DNA from: Pseudomonadota bacterium
GTDB lineage: Bacteria > Pseudomonadota > Alphaproteobacteria > UBA9655
Assembly (NCBI GenBank): GCA_018242065.1
Contig: JAFECQ010000016.1
Span: 1 to 64,000, forward strand
Length of the DNA: 64,000 bases
Direction of reading: 5' to 3'
Position numbers and translations under genes: made by a program
Shown here: in pieces, positions 16,148 to 24,869 of the stretch
Numbering within the stretch: position 1 is the stretch's first letter
Layout: each line of letters opens with the position of its first letter
Notes under the pieces: model-generated
Told to the model about the DNA's origin: nothing
Seen by the model: only the letters and a program-made list of their open reading frames with translations
Database searches by the model: none

Positions 16148-17821
16148 CTAATCCCAATCATCCCCATTATCATCTTCAGTCTCTTTCTTAGAACGCAGGG
16201 CTTCTGCCTTTTTTAAGAATGCAGACATAGAGTCAGCGGTTGAAGAAGATGCTGCTGCAGAAGCAGGTGATTCGACGGTAGAAATTCTTTTTGAAGAAGG
16301 AGGCGACTTTTTTAGTTGCACTCTTGCAAGCTGTTCTGCCTGTGGGGGAAACTCTCCTACTTCATCAGATACCGAACTGGCCAAAACCTTCCTGTGAGCC
16401 TCTGCAATTCGTTGAGCTTTTTCTATACTTCTTTGGGCCTCTTCTACGGCCTCTCTCTCTTGTTGAATCTTTTGCTGTTCCAACCTTTCTATTTCAAAGC
16501 GTAAGCTAATCAACCGGTCTTTTTCATCTTTTACTGCCTGCCTAGCGTTCAATATTCTTGTTGATTCTGCCTTAATTGCTCTGGAGAATCCTGATGGAAT
16601 ACGTTTTTCAGCAGTTTCCTTCAATGCCTGTATGTTTAAGTTAATGTTTTCAACCTCCTGTCTTTTTTCATCAATTATCTCATCAAATGTTTTAACTTTT
16701 GGGGCTACTTCACTCGCCATAAATGGGGAAGATGAAGGAGGAGGAGCAGGCAAATCCTTATCTTCCGACTCATATGTATCATCATCAGAAACGTCCCTAT
16801 TAATAAGCTTAAGTCTCTCTTGAAGCAGCTCAAACGCATCCTTACTCATTCCCGCAGTTGCAGAATCCCGTTTAGATAAAGACGAACGAGGAGGAGGAGA
16901 CCATTTTTGTTCCTTCTCTGCTAAAGATTGTTCCTTCTTTGCTGAAGATTTTCTTTTCTCTTTAAAAGAAGGATCAAAAGGAGGAGGAGGCGGCGGAATA
17001 GGAATAGCAGAAGCAGCTTTTTCACTTTCACTTACCCTTGAGTGTGGTTTTGGAGCTCTCGGAGGAGGTATTGGCTTCCCAGTAATCTTAGAAACAACCC
17101 ACCGTTTAGTGTCAGAATCTACTGTATCCCATCCTGGATACGCATTGCTCGTCATAAGAAAAGTCACGATCTCTGTATCAGAAACATGTGGGAGGTCTGC
17201 CTTCGTTGACCTAAAAGCTCCTGAATAATCTTGTTTGCTTAGAAAATTCTCTAAGTCTTTTCTCTTCGCTGCTTTTGCGATTTTAGAAACAACCCATCCT
17301 TTTGTGCCAGAATCTACTGTATCCCATCCCGGATATTTATTACTTGTCATAAGAAAATTCACGATCTCTTCATCAGAAACATGTGGAACAGCCGTCTTCG
17401 TTGCACTAAAAGCTCCTGAATAATCTTGTTGGCTTAGAAAACTCTCTAAATCTTTTCTTTTCGCTTCCTTTGTAATTTTAGAAACAACCCATCCTTTTGT
17501 GTTAGGATCTACTGTATCCCATCCCGGATATTTATTACTTGCCATAAGAAAATTCACGATCTCTTCATCAGAAACATGTGGAACAGCCGTCTTCGTTGCA
17601 CTAAAAGCTCCTGAATAATCTTGCTTGCTTAGGAATTCCTTTAAACCACTTCTCCTTACTCCTACTTCAGCAGTCTCTTGTTCCTCAGAGGCTTCTTTTT
17701 TTACTTTTGACCCCTGACGAACAACACGTCCTACATGTTCATCTTGCATAGCCGAACCAGGCGTTCCAAAGAATGCAACGCTGGAGAGTAAAGTCAACAA
17801 ACCAATAACACTTAATCTCAT
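16148..17821 (-). CDS. exported protein with three 65-residue QDYS repeats
   Basis: Family not recognised. A signal peptide (LSVIGLLTLLSSVAFF, cleavage near GSA) is followed by three tandem 65-residue repeats from about residue 60 to 250. Each runs L..FLSKQDYSGAF, then PHVSDEEIVNFLM.SN.YPGWDTVD, then GWVVSKI. The first two are nearly identical, showing recent duplication. The rest is low-complexity: proline clusters (PIPPPPPPFD), Lys/Ser/Glu-rich segments and a predicted coiled coil around residues 375-475. The frame extends to a GTG at 17827, but the ATG at 17821 is the more likely start. The same repeat occurs in the genes at 34406 and 43367. Likely periplasmic, surface or secreted; the role is unknown. 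Confidence 0.75.
   Translation of the reverse strand: MRLSVIGLLTLLSSVAFFGTPGSAMQDEHVGRVVRQGSKVKKEASEEQETAEVGVRRSGLKEFLSKQDYSGAFSATKTAVPHVSDEEIVNFLMASNKYPGWDTVDPNTKGWVVSKITKEAKRKDLESFLSQQDYSGAFSATKTAVPHVSDEEIVNFLMTSNKYPGWDTVDSGTKGWVVSKIAKAAKRKDLENFLSKQDYSGAFRSTKADLPHVSDTEIVTFLMTSNAYPGWDTVDSDTKRWVVSKITGKPIPPPRAPKPHSRVSESEKAASAIPIPPPPPPFDPSFKEKRKSSAKKEQSLAEKEQKWSPPPRSSLSKRDSATAGMSKDAFELLQERLKLINRDVSDDDTYESEDKDLPAPPPSSSPFMASEVAPKVKTFDEIIDEKRQEVENINLNIQALKETAEKRIPSGFSRAIKAESTRILNARQAVKDEKDRLISLRFEIERLEQQKIQQEREAVEEAQRSIEKAQRIAEAHRKVLASSVSDEVGEFPPQAEQLARVQLKKSPPSSKRISTVESPASAAASSSTADSMSAFLKKAEALRSKKETEDDNGDDWD
17075..17644 (-). repeat. three tandem 195-bp coding repeats
   Basis: Direct repeats of 195 bases (65 codons) within the exported protein gene. 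Units 1 and 2 are almost identical at the DNA level and unit 3 has diverged. Because the unit is an exact multiple of three, copy number can change without frameshift. Confidence 0.85.
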
Positions 17822-17913
17822 AACCACAATACCCTAACAAAAATAACAACCACATATATATTATAATTTATTATACATCAACAAAGAATAAATATCAAAT
17901 TTAATTTTTATCT

Positions 17914-17944
17914 TAGAAAAAGCGGTGTCTTTCAACACCGCTTT
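17914..17944 (-). terminator. Rho-independent terminator of the ihfA / polyproline-protein unit
   Basis: Arms AAAGCGGTGT (17919-17928) and ACACCGCTTT (17935-17944) pair perfectly over 10 bp with a 6-base loop. Read on the minus strand the hairpin ends in a short T tract, 16 bases after the stop codon at 17961. Confidence 0.8.
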
Positions 17945-17960
17945 ACCTCCCAGACTTAAA

Positions 17961-18557
17961 CTACTTAGCTGGCGCTGCTGGCTTTGCAGGAGCTGCTGGT
18001 GCTGCTGGTGCTGCTGGTTTAATAACAGGCACAGCAGGCGCAACTAACTCTGTTGGAATAGCCACACTACGCCCTTTAAGGGCATTTCTCAACTCTTCCA
18101 TGAGAGCTTCTTGATTTTTTGGAGGAAGTTTACTGCGCTTAACTCTCGCTTCCATATTTTGGATCACATCAGATGATGAGTCTTGATTTTGGACTTCTTT
18201 CGAAAGTGAAGATGTCCACCTTTGAATGTTGATTATTGCCTTGCCCACATTAGCTGCCGCAGTGGCCAAAGCTTTATTAGCATTCCCTAAAGCAACTGCA
18301 TCTAATGTTTCTGCAGGAGCTCCCGCCATACTCAAATAAGCTTTTAAAGCTGCAGTATACGCATCATATTGCACTTTTAAAGTTTTTGCCTCTCGCATTA
18401 CCCTCGTAGCGTTGTCTACCGTCTCACTTACAGGAGGAGGAGGTGGTGGCGGAGGGGGCGGTGGATCCGCTAAAATAGGAGTACTCAAAAGGACGCCCAT
18501 TGTTGCTAGGATTCCAACTGAAACCAAACGCTTTCTAAACATTTCATATTTTTTCAT
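17961..18557 (-). CDS. exported polyproline / Ala-Pro-rich protein
   Basis: 198 residues, no family recognised. A signal peptide (about 1-31, LVSVGILATMGVLLSTPILA) is followed at once by eleven consecutive prolines, then a helical region of about 120 residues without cysteine (alternating Ala/Leu, e.g. LGNANKALATAAANVGKAI), and a C-terminal Ala-Pro-Lys tail (PAAPAAPAKPAAPAK). Polyproline after the signal peptide and an Ala-Pro tail suggest a periplasmic spacer or wall-spanning protein. An AGGGAGAAG ribosome site precedes the ATG. It lies 17 bases downstream of ihfA and shares its strand and terminator. Confidence 0.65.
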   Translation of the reverse strand: MKKYEMFRKRLVSVGILATMGVLLSTPILADPPPPPPPPPPPVSETVDNATRVMREAKTLKVQYDAYTAALKAYLSMAGAPAETLDAVALGNANKALATAAANVGKAIINIQRWTSSLSKEVQNQDSSSDVIQNMEARVKRSKLPPKNQEALMEELRNALKGRSVAIPTELVAPAVPVIKPAAPAAPAAPAKPAAPAK

Positions 18558-18574
18558 TTCTACTTCTCCCTAAA

Positions 18575-18874
18575 TTAAGCTTTTCGACGTTGAACTTTTT
18601 CACGCATATATTGCGAGGGTTTAAAGGAAAGAACGCGCCGAGGTGTAATGACAGCTTCCTTTCCTGTTTTTGGATTGCGTCCGATGCGTTTTGCTTTTTG
18701 CCGTACGTTAAAAGACCCAAATGAAGAAATCTTAACAGCGTCTTTATCGATTAAGGCTTCCATCATATCTTCAAGAGCGGCTTCTAAAAAGTCACTTGCC
18801 TGATGACGAGGAAAATCCACTTCTCGAACCAGACTATCAATGATATCTGCGCGCGTTAAAGTCGTCACTGCCAT
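18575..18874 (-). CDS. ihfA: integration host factor alpha subunit (HU/IHF family)
   Basis: 99-residue DNA-bending protein. The family signature is intact: LTRADIIDSLVREVDF at the N-terminus, the beta-arm with GRNPKTGKEAVITPRRV, and FKPSQYMREKV near the end. The KRIGRNPKTG arm and TRADI start match IhfA better than HupB. In the cell it forms a heterodimer with IhfB and shapes promoters and recombination complexes. The exported polyproline gene follows after 17 bases. Confidence 0.9.
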   Translation of the reverse strand: MAVTTLTRADIIDSLVREVDFPRHQASDFLEAALEDMMEALIDKDAVKISSFGSFNVRQKAKRIGRNPKTGKEAVITPRRVLSFKPSQYMREKVQRRKA

Positions 18875-18981
18875 ATTGATTCCCTTTTTTGTCTTTAGAT
18901 TCTGATTAAGAATATCAAAAAAATGACAAAAGTTACATCATTATTTAATTATAGGATCTAAAAGTTAAAATTATGTGAAGG

Positions 18982-20253
18982 TTATGTATCCAACTCTAGA
19001 ATTTCAGCCCCTAGAATCCCATCATAAAAATGAATTTGAATCTTTTGATGAGGGAACGCTTTTGCTTTCGAAGGGATAAGGGTTTGATCAATTCCTGTAA
19101 CAAAGGAAAATCCTCTCTCTAGTGTACGCGTATAAGAATAACTCTCCAAAAGTTGAGCGAGTGAGTCAAACCGGTGCTCTACTTTTTGCAAAATATGCAT
19201 CAGGGCTGGAGAGAAACGACTATCTAAATGATTTAAACTGAGGGTTTGCTGCTGAATAAATCGTATTTCACTGTTAATTAAACGCTCGAATAATTCATCT
19301 ACTTTCTGTGTTTGCTCTTCAAGCCACATTCCCAAAGGAGGTAGTCCTCGACGTAACGCCTCAAGCCGACTTTCGCAAAGTGATAAGAGATGCTCAAAAC
19401 GCGTTGACAGTTGAAGCCCCTGTTGTAACAAAGTTTGGGCAATCTGAGATCGAACCGGAACCACAAATTCTGCTGCCGCCGTTGGCGTTGGAGCCCTTCG
19501 ATCAGCTGCAAAATCGATCAATGTCACATCTGTTTCATGACCAACAGCAGAAATAACTGGGATCTCACTTTCTGCAACAGCCCTCACAACATTTTCTTCA
19601 TTAAAGGCCCATAAATCCTCAAGACTTCCCCCACCCCGGGCCACAATCAAAACGTCTGGTTTTGTCTCAAGTAGATTAAAGCCCTTTATTGCCGCAGCAA
19701 TTTGGTGAGAGGCCCCCTCCCCTTGTACAGCCACCGGCCACAATAAAACAGACACAGGGAAACGGTCAGCTAATCGGTGGAGCATGTCTTTTATCACAGC
19801 TCCTGTTGGCGAAGTGACAATGCCAACCAGCTGGGGGAGGAAAGGAAGCGGTTTTTTACGCGATTCATCAAAAAGACCTTCAACTGCTAATTTCCTTTTG
19901 CGTTCTTCAAGGAGTTTTAAAAGGGCCCCCTCACCCGCAAGCTCCATGCCCTCAACCACAATTTGATACTTGGAACGACCTGGATAGGTTGTCAGCCTTC
20001 CTGTAGCGATAACTTCCATTCCTTCTTGTGGGGAAAGAGAAAGCCCCTGAAAACTCCCTCGCCAACATACAGCATCGAGTACAGCGTCTTGATCTTTAAG
20101 CGCAAAGTAGACGTGCCCGGATGTATGCCGCTTTAATCCTGAAATTTCTCCGCGTACACGCACGCGAGCAAACCCGGTTTCAACAACTTTTTTCAAAGCC
20201 AACGAAAGTTCCGTGACTGTATATTCAGGAAGAGTTGAAGAAAGTGGCAACAT
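18982..20253 (-). CDS. xseA: exodeoxyribonuclease VII large subunit
   Basis: Processive single-strand exonuclease with XseB, used in repair. An N-terminal OB fold ([22 protein letters not shown]) is followed by the catalytic domain with [36 protein letters not shown], and [20 protein letters not shown], then coiled-coil helices and a C-terminal segment with ERGFSFV. 423 residues, near the normal size. The ATG start at 20253 begins with [10 protein letters not shown] as in the family. Confidence 0.95.
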   Translation of the reverse strand: MLPLSSTLPEYTVTELSLALKKVVETGFARVRVRGEISGLKRHTSGHVYFALKDQDAVLDAVCWRGSFQGLSLSPQEGMEVIATGRLTTYPGRSKYQIVVEGMELAGEGALLKLLEERKRKLAVEGLFDESRKKPLPFLPQLVGIVTSPTGAVIKDMLHRLADRFPVSVLLWPVAVQGEGASHQIAAAIKGFNLLETKPDVLIVARGGGSLEDLWAFNEENVVRAVAESEIPVISAVGHETDVTLIDFAADRRAPTPTAAAEFVVPVRSQIAQTLLQQGLQLSTRFEHLLSLCESRLEALRRGLPPLGMWLEEQTQKVDELFERLINSEIRFIQQQTLSLNHLDSRFSPALMHILQKVEHRFDSLAQLLESYSYTRTLERGFSFVTGIDQTLIPSKAKAFPHQKIQIHFYDGILGAEILELDT

Positions 20254-20280
20254 TGTTCAAGCTTTTATCTGTTTGGTTTT

Positions 20281-20529
20281 TATAATTAACCTGAGTTTTG
20301 GATAAAGGCACCAGATCCCGGATACCAAGTCAACCTATCCCTTCCCCGATAAATCGGGGATCGGGAAGGTTTCCTAGGTTCCGGGATGACGCGACTGTGT
20401 GTACTTTTTCTCTTAAAAAATCGTCATCCCGTGACTTAGAAACTCAATGCGAATTTATGAGCATATGAGTTTCTTAGTACCCGGGATCTAAAGAAGGATT
20501 CTTCCTTATCCAAACTCAGATTAATTATA
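20281..20529. mobile_element. MITE-like palindromic element A
   Basis: A 249-bp non-coding element bounded by imperfect terminal inverted repeats of about 26-28 bases: 20281-20308 begins TATAATTAACCTGAG and 20504-20529 is its inverse (CTCAGATTAATTATA at its end), with one mismatch and two single-base gaps. Inside are nested palindromes: GATCCCGGATA near the left and GTACCCGGGATC near the right, plus TTCCGGGATGACG facing CGTCATCCCG, plus a small CCCCGAT hairpin. It lies between xseA and the MerC-like gene, and no protein is encoded. Confidence 0.7.
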
Positions 20530-20657
20530 TACTTTTGACATTCTTAGTGAAAACTTTAAAGACATTTCTTCTCGCTTGGCAGATATTTTCTCCTTGAAAC
20601 AAGAAAAAGAAGTTCCTACATTAAATATAGCAATCATCATTTAAAGGAATACTTATC

Positions 20658-21038
20658 ATGAGACGATGGAGCGATGTTTTTAGTGGTACAGGTACGGTTG
20701 TCACCTCTCTTTTATCTTGTGCGGCTTGTCCTGTTTGTCTTCCTATTTATGCAGGTTTTTTAAGTCTTATCGGCATTGAATTAGCAGAAATTCATGTACT
20801 TTTCTTTCCCATTATGATGATTTTTGCAACGTGTACCTTAGGTTTTATGGCCTATCAAATTCATAGTCATCAAGGAACGTGGGAACCTTTCAAACTTGCT
20901 CTTGCTGCCGCTTTTGGCATTATTATTTCAGCTTTGCTTGGATATGAATATATTCTTTACATCTCTTTAGCCTTTTTTATGGGAAGTGTAATTTGGAGTA
21001 AAAAAACACTTATCCATGGGGATCATGGCTGTTGCTAA
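20658..21038 (+). CDS. small four-helix membrane protein, MerC-like
   Basis: 126 residues with about four transmembrane helices. The first helix carries a cysteine cluster, SCAACPVCLPIYAGF, resembling the metal-binding CxxC of MerC/MerT-type mercury transporters, and the C-terminus ends HGDHGCC, a further possible metal site. AAAGGAA precedes the ATG. The gene overlaps the HAD gene by 7 bases, so the two are likely co-translated. A metal ion or thiol role at the inner membrane is inferred from the cysteines; there is no merR or merA nearby. Confidence 0.6.
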   Translation: MRRWSDVFSGTGTVVTSLLSCAACPVCLPIYAGFLSLIGIELAEIHVLFFPIMMIFATCTLGFMAYQIHSHQGTWEPFKLALAAAFGIIISALLGYEYILYISLAFFMGSVIWSKKTLIHGDHGCC

Positions 21039-21988
21039 CCTCCTCCCCTCTGCCTCTTGTTCTTGATTTAGACGGAACCTTAATTCGAACAGACACATTT
21101 CATGAAATGATGGTTTGTCTTCTCATCACAAAACCGTGGAGGCTATTTCTTTTACCTTTTTGGTTACTTAAGGGAAGGCCTTATGCAAAAGCACGTCTTG
21201 CGCAACAAACAGATCTTTCTCCTACCCATCTTCCCTATAATATTTCTCTTTTAACTTTTATCAAAACAGAAGTTCAAAAAGGGCGCCCCTTAATTCTTGC
21301 AACAGGCACAAATCAAAAGGTAGCTCAACGCATCGCAACCCATCTTGGTTTTTTTCAAGAAGTTATTGGAAGCGATGATAACACCAACATGACAGGACTT
21401 TTTAAGCGGCAAGCTCTTCTAAAGAAGCTTGAACCGCTGGGTTTTGATTACGCAGGCGATTCAAAAGTTGATAGTTATATTTGGCAAGTAGCACACAAAG
21501 CTATCGTTGTTCATCCCAAAGCTGGCGTTCTAAAGCGGGCTCTTACTTTAAGAGGAGCTGAACTCACGCATGTTTTCCCTAGAGAAAAAGCTCGTTTTTG
21601 GGCCCTGCTGCAAACATTTCGACCCCAATTTTGGCTTTTAAATCTTCTTGTTCCATCTTGGCCCCTCTTTTTTGCCCTTAGCTTTCTTTCTTCTGGCCTT
21701 TTTATAGGAGATGATCTTGTGATGCTTTCACATGAAAGAAAAGGACTCGCTCACCAATCCATGTTTGCAAAGGGACATCTTCACCTCATAACGGCTTTCG
21801 CTCTGGCTCCTCTTTTGATACTTCCATCAGTTGCATTTCTTACTTTTTCATCAGGAGTATTCTTAACGTTAGCCTATGTTCTTTTATTTATAGGCGTTGA
21901 TCGAGCCACCCGTTCTCAATCCCGAGAGACAAGAGGCCTTCTTTTAGGCCTCTTACAACTTTTAGCTGCGTGGACATTTAGCAAATGA
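21032..21988 (+). CDS. HAD phosphatase fused to a shortened UbiA-like membrane domain
   Basis: 318 residues from a TTG start. Residues 8-170 form a HAD hydrolase: motif I LDLDGTLIRTD, motif II in ILATGT, a lysine before motif III, and YAGDSKVD. The rest resembles the UbiA prenyltransferase domain often fused to this HAD type in alphaproteobacteria: RPQFWLLNLLVPSWPLF, then a segment at the position of the NDxxDxxxD motif reading GDDLVMLSHERKG, then FAKGHL. The family's full UbiA half has about 290 residues and two Asp-rich motifs; here it has about 135 residues, the first motif has lost key aspartates and the second is absent. The prenyltransferase half is therefore probably inactive, while the HAD half looks intact. 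Confidence 0.6.
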   Translation: MLTSSPLPLVLDLDGTLIRTDTFHEMMVCLLITKPWRLFLLPFWLLKGRPYAKARLAQQTDLSPTHLPYNISLLTFIKTEVQKGRPLILATGTNQKVAQRIATHLGFFQEVIGSDDNTNMTGLFKRQALLKKLEPLGFDYAGDSKVDSYIWQVAHKAIVVHPKAGVLKRALTLRGAELTHVFPREKARFWALLQTFRPQFWLLNLLVPSWPLFFALSFLSSGLFIGDDLVMLSHERKGLAHQSMFAKGHLHLITAFALAPLLILPSVAFLTFSSGVFLTLAYVLLFIGVDRATRSQSRETRGLLLGLLQLLAAWTFSK

Positions 21989-22670
21989 CCTCTACCTCAT
22001 CTTCATAAACAGCCAAAGGTTGAAGTTTCTTCTCAAATCGAATCTGATTTACATAAATTAAAAGTTGTGCCTTAGAAAAATATCTCCCTTCTTTCCAATA
22101 AGAAATACCACGTTGATATAAATTTCGTTCAACGTGAAGGAAACCTTCAGAAGCTGCCCATTTTTCCATATGAGCGAATGAAATATAATAGGGATCCCCA
22201 AAATTTGTTTTTCTTTTTTCTTTTTGAGGTATGTGATCTTGTTTAAGAATATAATCTAAGGTTGGCAAAAAAGAAAAAGAAGTTTTTTCCTCTTTTATAT
22301 ACCCTAAAGATTGGCCCCTGCTTGGATTTTTTATCGATTGTGTTGAAGCAGTCCAATACCCCCGTTTCAAGGCAAGCTGACCTTCTTGAGAGGCCTTGAG
22401 TGGAGCACATTTTTGTAAAATCAAACTCATTTTGTTTAATTCAAAAGATGTTCGTTCGCCTAAAGGAATATCACCTTTATCTCCCTTCAATCGGCCTCGT
22501 CTTGAAGTTGCTCCTCTTAACCCAAGTTTTCGAATTTTCTTACTAACTGATGTAAGCGTTCTCCCTAAAGCAAGAGCCATTATTTTTAATTGGATTTTTT
22601 GCTCGACAGACTTTTGTATGCATTTATTTTCCCACGTTTTCCACCGTGGTTTGATGATTGCCTTAGACAT
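21978..22670 (-). CDS. helix-turn-helix protein of unknown function
   Basis: 230 residues, cytoplasmic and basic. Residues 9-52 look like a Myb/GcrA-type helix-turn-helix: WKTWENKCIQKSVEQKIQ, then ALALGRTLTSVSKKIRKLGL, i.e. a tryptophan-anchored three-helix unit ending in a recognition helix. The central part is Lys/Ser-rich and the C-terminal 70 residues form another folded region (ISFAHMEKWAASEGFLH). Its 3' end overlaps the convergent HAD gene by 11 bases. DNA binding is inferred; target and regulon are unknown. Confidence 0.6.
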   Translation of the reverse strand: MSKAIIKPRWKTWENKCIQKSVEQKIQLKIMALALGRTLTSVSKKIRKLGLRGATSRRGRLKGDKGDIPLGERTSFELNKMSLILQKCAPLKASQEGQLALKRGYWTASTQSIKNPSRGQSLGYIKEEKTSFSFLPTLDYILKQDHIPQKEKRKTNFGDPYYISFAHMEKWAASEGFLHVERNLYQRGISYWKEGRYFSKAQLLIYVNQIRFEKKLQPLAVYEDEVEVIC

Positions 22671-22832
22671 ACTTTTCCTCCCTGTTGCTTAAGACACCTG
22701 ATTTTATCATAGCTAATATGATAAAATCAACCATCTCAGCTTTGTCCGAAATATATGACTTGTCAAGAAATTAATGGAAGAATTTGGCCATTTCATGTAT
22801 TAAAACTTAACAGCATTGAAGATTTTATTTTG

Positions 22833-23103
22833 ATTAATTAACCCGTTTTGAATAAGAACTGACGAAAACTCAATAAAAAGACGTCATTGCGAGGAGGTGC
22901 GCAGCACTGAGGAAGCAATCTAGCGCACTGATTTATTGCAAAGCAATATAACTTTAAAAAAACAAGAGTGCCTTCATGTCCTACGGACATGAAGTTATTG
23001 GCACTAGATTGCTTTGTCGAGCCTATGGCTCTCCTCGCAATGACACTACGGCACCGTATTTTAATATAAAATTATTTTTCTTATCCAACTCAGATTAATT
23101 AAT
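22833..23103. mobile_element. MITE-like palindromic element B
   Basis: A 271-bp element with terminal inverted repeats of 26 bases (22833-22858 and 23078-23103, about 21 of 26 matching). The termini are related to those of element A: both right ends carry CTCAGATTAATTA. The interior differs: a long stem with GTCATTGCGAGGAG near 22883 facing CTCCTCGCAATGAC at 23031, a second pair around GCAATCTAG / CTAGATTGC, and a perfect 10-bp hairpin CTTCATGTCC-TAC-GGACATGAAG at 22972-22994. The right terminus runs over the last codons and stop of the gene at 23095. Confidence 0.7.
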
Positions 23104-24510
23104 AATTTCCATAAGCTGAAGTACGTGTGGGATTTGCCCTGGTAAGTCTTCCGCTATCAAACCAATACCCATACGATTTGCAGCTTCTCCATGAATCCAA
23201 ACAGCAGCAGCAGCAGCTTCAAAAGGAGGCACACCTTGCGCCAAAAGACCAGACATGAGCCCCGCCAACACATCTCCCGTTCCAGCAGTCGCGAGTGTTG
23301 CGGGCGCATTGGCATTAATACAGACCTTACCTTCAGGCGACGCGATAACTGTATCGTGTCCCTTAAGCACAACAACCGCTCCCCCTTCCAATGCAGCTTT
23401 TAGTGCTTTTTCAACTTTACTCTTTAAAAAAGCAAGATGAGGAAACAAGCGATGAAATTCTCCTTCATGGGGTGTTAAAATGACATTTTTATGTAAATGG
23501 TTTGTCAACTCTCCTGTTTTACCTTCAAAACTAGAAAGGGCACCTCCATCCAAAACACATGGTTTCTTTGAGGAAAGCAATACTAAAGCCTGTTCGCGCG
23601 TTGACTGATGGGGAAAGGCTCCCGCCCCCCATAATAAAGCTTTAAATCGCTCATCTATGATCCATCCCAAAAATTCCTCTGCTGAAGCAATGGGAGTCAC
23701 CACATCTCCCCATGCAACAGCTGCAAAAATGGGATATTCTTCAACTTTACAGATAAGGCGAACAAGGGCTGCACCCACGCGCCTTGCTGACAATGACGCA
23801 AGTCGTACTGCACCTGGCATGCATCCCGTCCCTATGATAAGACATGCCCCTCGCGTATATTTGTGGTCAGAAGGGAGAGGACCTTTTAAACATTCTTTCC
23901 ATAAATGAGGTGTATTTAAATGATAAGCCATCATGGGTAGATGTTGGTCAGCTATACCAATGTCTTTTACAAAGAGTTTTCCAACGTAAATACGACCTGG
24001 CAAAAGAAAATGTCCGGGACGCGCTCTCCAAAATGTTACCGTAGAATGTGCTCGAATAGCCTCTCCCCAACATACCCCCGAATTGGTATCAATCCCAGTA
24101 GGAATATCAATTGCAACAATAGGCTTGCCTGAAGCATTAATTAACTTTACGAGTTTTAATACGTCCTCTTCTAAAGGACGGGAAAGCCCGGTTCCAAAAA
24201 GACCATCCACAATCAAAGATGCTTGATTTACTAAGGATTCGATTTCTTTAAGCGAAGGAACTTCTGAAAGCTTGACGACTTGAACAAGCCAGCCTTGCTT
24301 TTTTAAAAGACGAGCAACAACTTGAGCATCACCTCCATTTTTTCCAGGGCCGCAGAAAACAAGCGTAGGACAAGGCGAAAACTCTTTTAAGATAACGTCA
24401 ACAACACCTTGAGCCGCGCGCTCCATCAAAAATTCTGCTGACTTCCCTTCTGCAATAGTAGCGCTTTCACCTGCTTTAATTTCTTCGGACGTTAAAAGCT
24501 CGCTTTTCAC
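23095..24510 (-). CDS. nnr: bifunctional NAD(P)H-hydrate repair enzyme (epimerase and dehydratase)
   Basis: Repairs hydrated NAD(P)H. The N-terminal epimerase half (about 1-205) shows FCGPGKNGGDAQVVARLL, LIVDGLFGTGLSRPL and VAIDIPTGIDTNSG. The C-terminal ADP-dependent dehydratase half (about 220-471) shows KYTRGACLIIGT, VLTPHEGEF, VVLKGHDTVI and the signature ATAGTGDVLAGL. 471 residues, normal for the fusion. The last three codons and the stop lie inside the terminal repeat of element B, so the C-terminus may have been altered by insertion. Confidence 0.93.
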   Translation of the reverse strand: MKSELLTSEEIKAGESATIAEGKSAEFLMERAAQGVVDVILKEFSPCPTLVFCGPGKNGGDAQVVARLLKKQGWLVQVVKLSEVPSLKEIESLVNQASLIVDGLFGTGLSRPLEEDVLKLVKLINASGKPIVAIDIPTGIDTNSGVCWGEAIRAHSTVTFWRARPGHFLLPGRIYVGKLFVKDIGIADQHLPMMAYHLNTPHLWKECLKGPLPSDHKYTRGACLIIGTGCMPGAVRLASLSARRVGAALVRLICKVEEYPIFAAVAWGDVVTPIASAEEFLGWIIDERFKALLWGAGAFPHQSTREQALVLLSSKKPCVLDGGALSSFEGKTGELTNHLHKNVILTPHEGEFHRLFPHLAFLKSKVEKALKAALEGGAVVVLKGHDTVIASPEGKVCINANAPATLATAGTGDVLAGLMSGLLAQGVPPFEAAAAAVWIHGEAANRMGIGLIAEDLPGQIPHVLQLMEIIN

Positions 24511-24869
24511 GTTGTTTTTCCTTCAAAAGAACTAAGCTCATTTGTGAGCCTATTATATGATTTTATTAAACCATAAAAACAGAACATTTTGCAAAGAATA
24601 GAGACGTCTAAGGAAGACCTTTTAAATTGCCTCCCAAAAATCCTTTCATTATGAAATTTCACTTGAAACCAGGGTAAAAATAGCACACCATAATGCCTAA
24701 CACCTAAAATATGCTGTCTTACATAATTCTCTACTTGCCGAACGACAAAAAAAATGCTAACTGCTTTGCTGTTTTAAGACTAGACTTAGAACTTTAACGT
24801 CGCGTTAACTTTTTTATATAAATATTGTGTAATCATTAGCCAATAAGTGGCAACATAAGAGGAAGTAAG
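24511..24869. other. intergenic region upstream of the ATP/ADP translocase
   Basis: 359 bases between divergent genes. Apart from the promoter-like pair at 24805-24833 and the AGAGGAAG ribosome site just before 24870, I see no gene, RNA or strong repeat. It must also contain the promoter of the nnr gene on the minus strand. Confidence 0.5.
24805..24833 (+). promoter_or_regulatory. putative promoter of the ATP/ADP translocase gene
   Basis: TTAACT at 24805-24810 and TGTAAT at 24828-24833 with a 17-base AT-rich spacer, 36 bases before the ATG at 24870. Confidence 0.4.

Noticed and set aside
17060-17660. Tandem repeats as a CRISPR array
   Set aside because: Units are adjacent, 195 bp long, in frame within a protein gene, and without spacers. 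No cas genes are in the window.
22972-22994. Perfect 10-bp hairpin as a transcription terminator
   Set aside because: It is the centre of the larger palindromic element B and has no T tract on either side.
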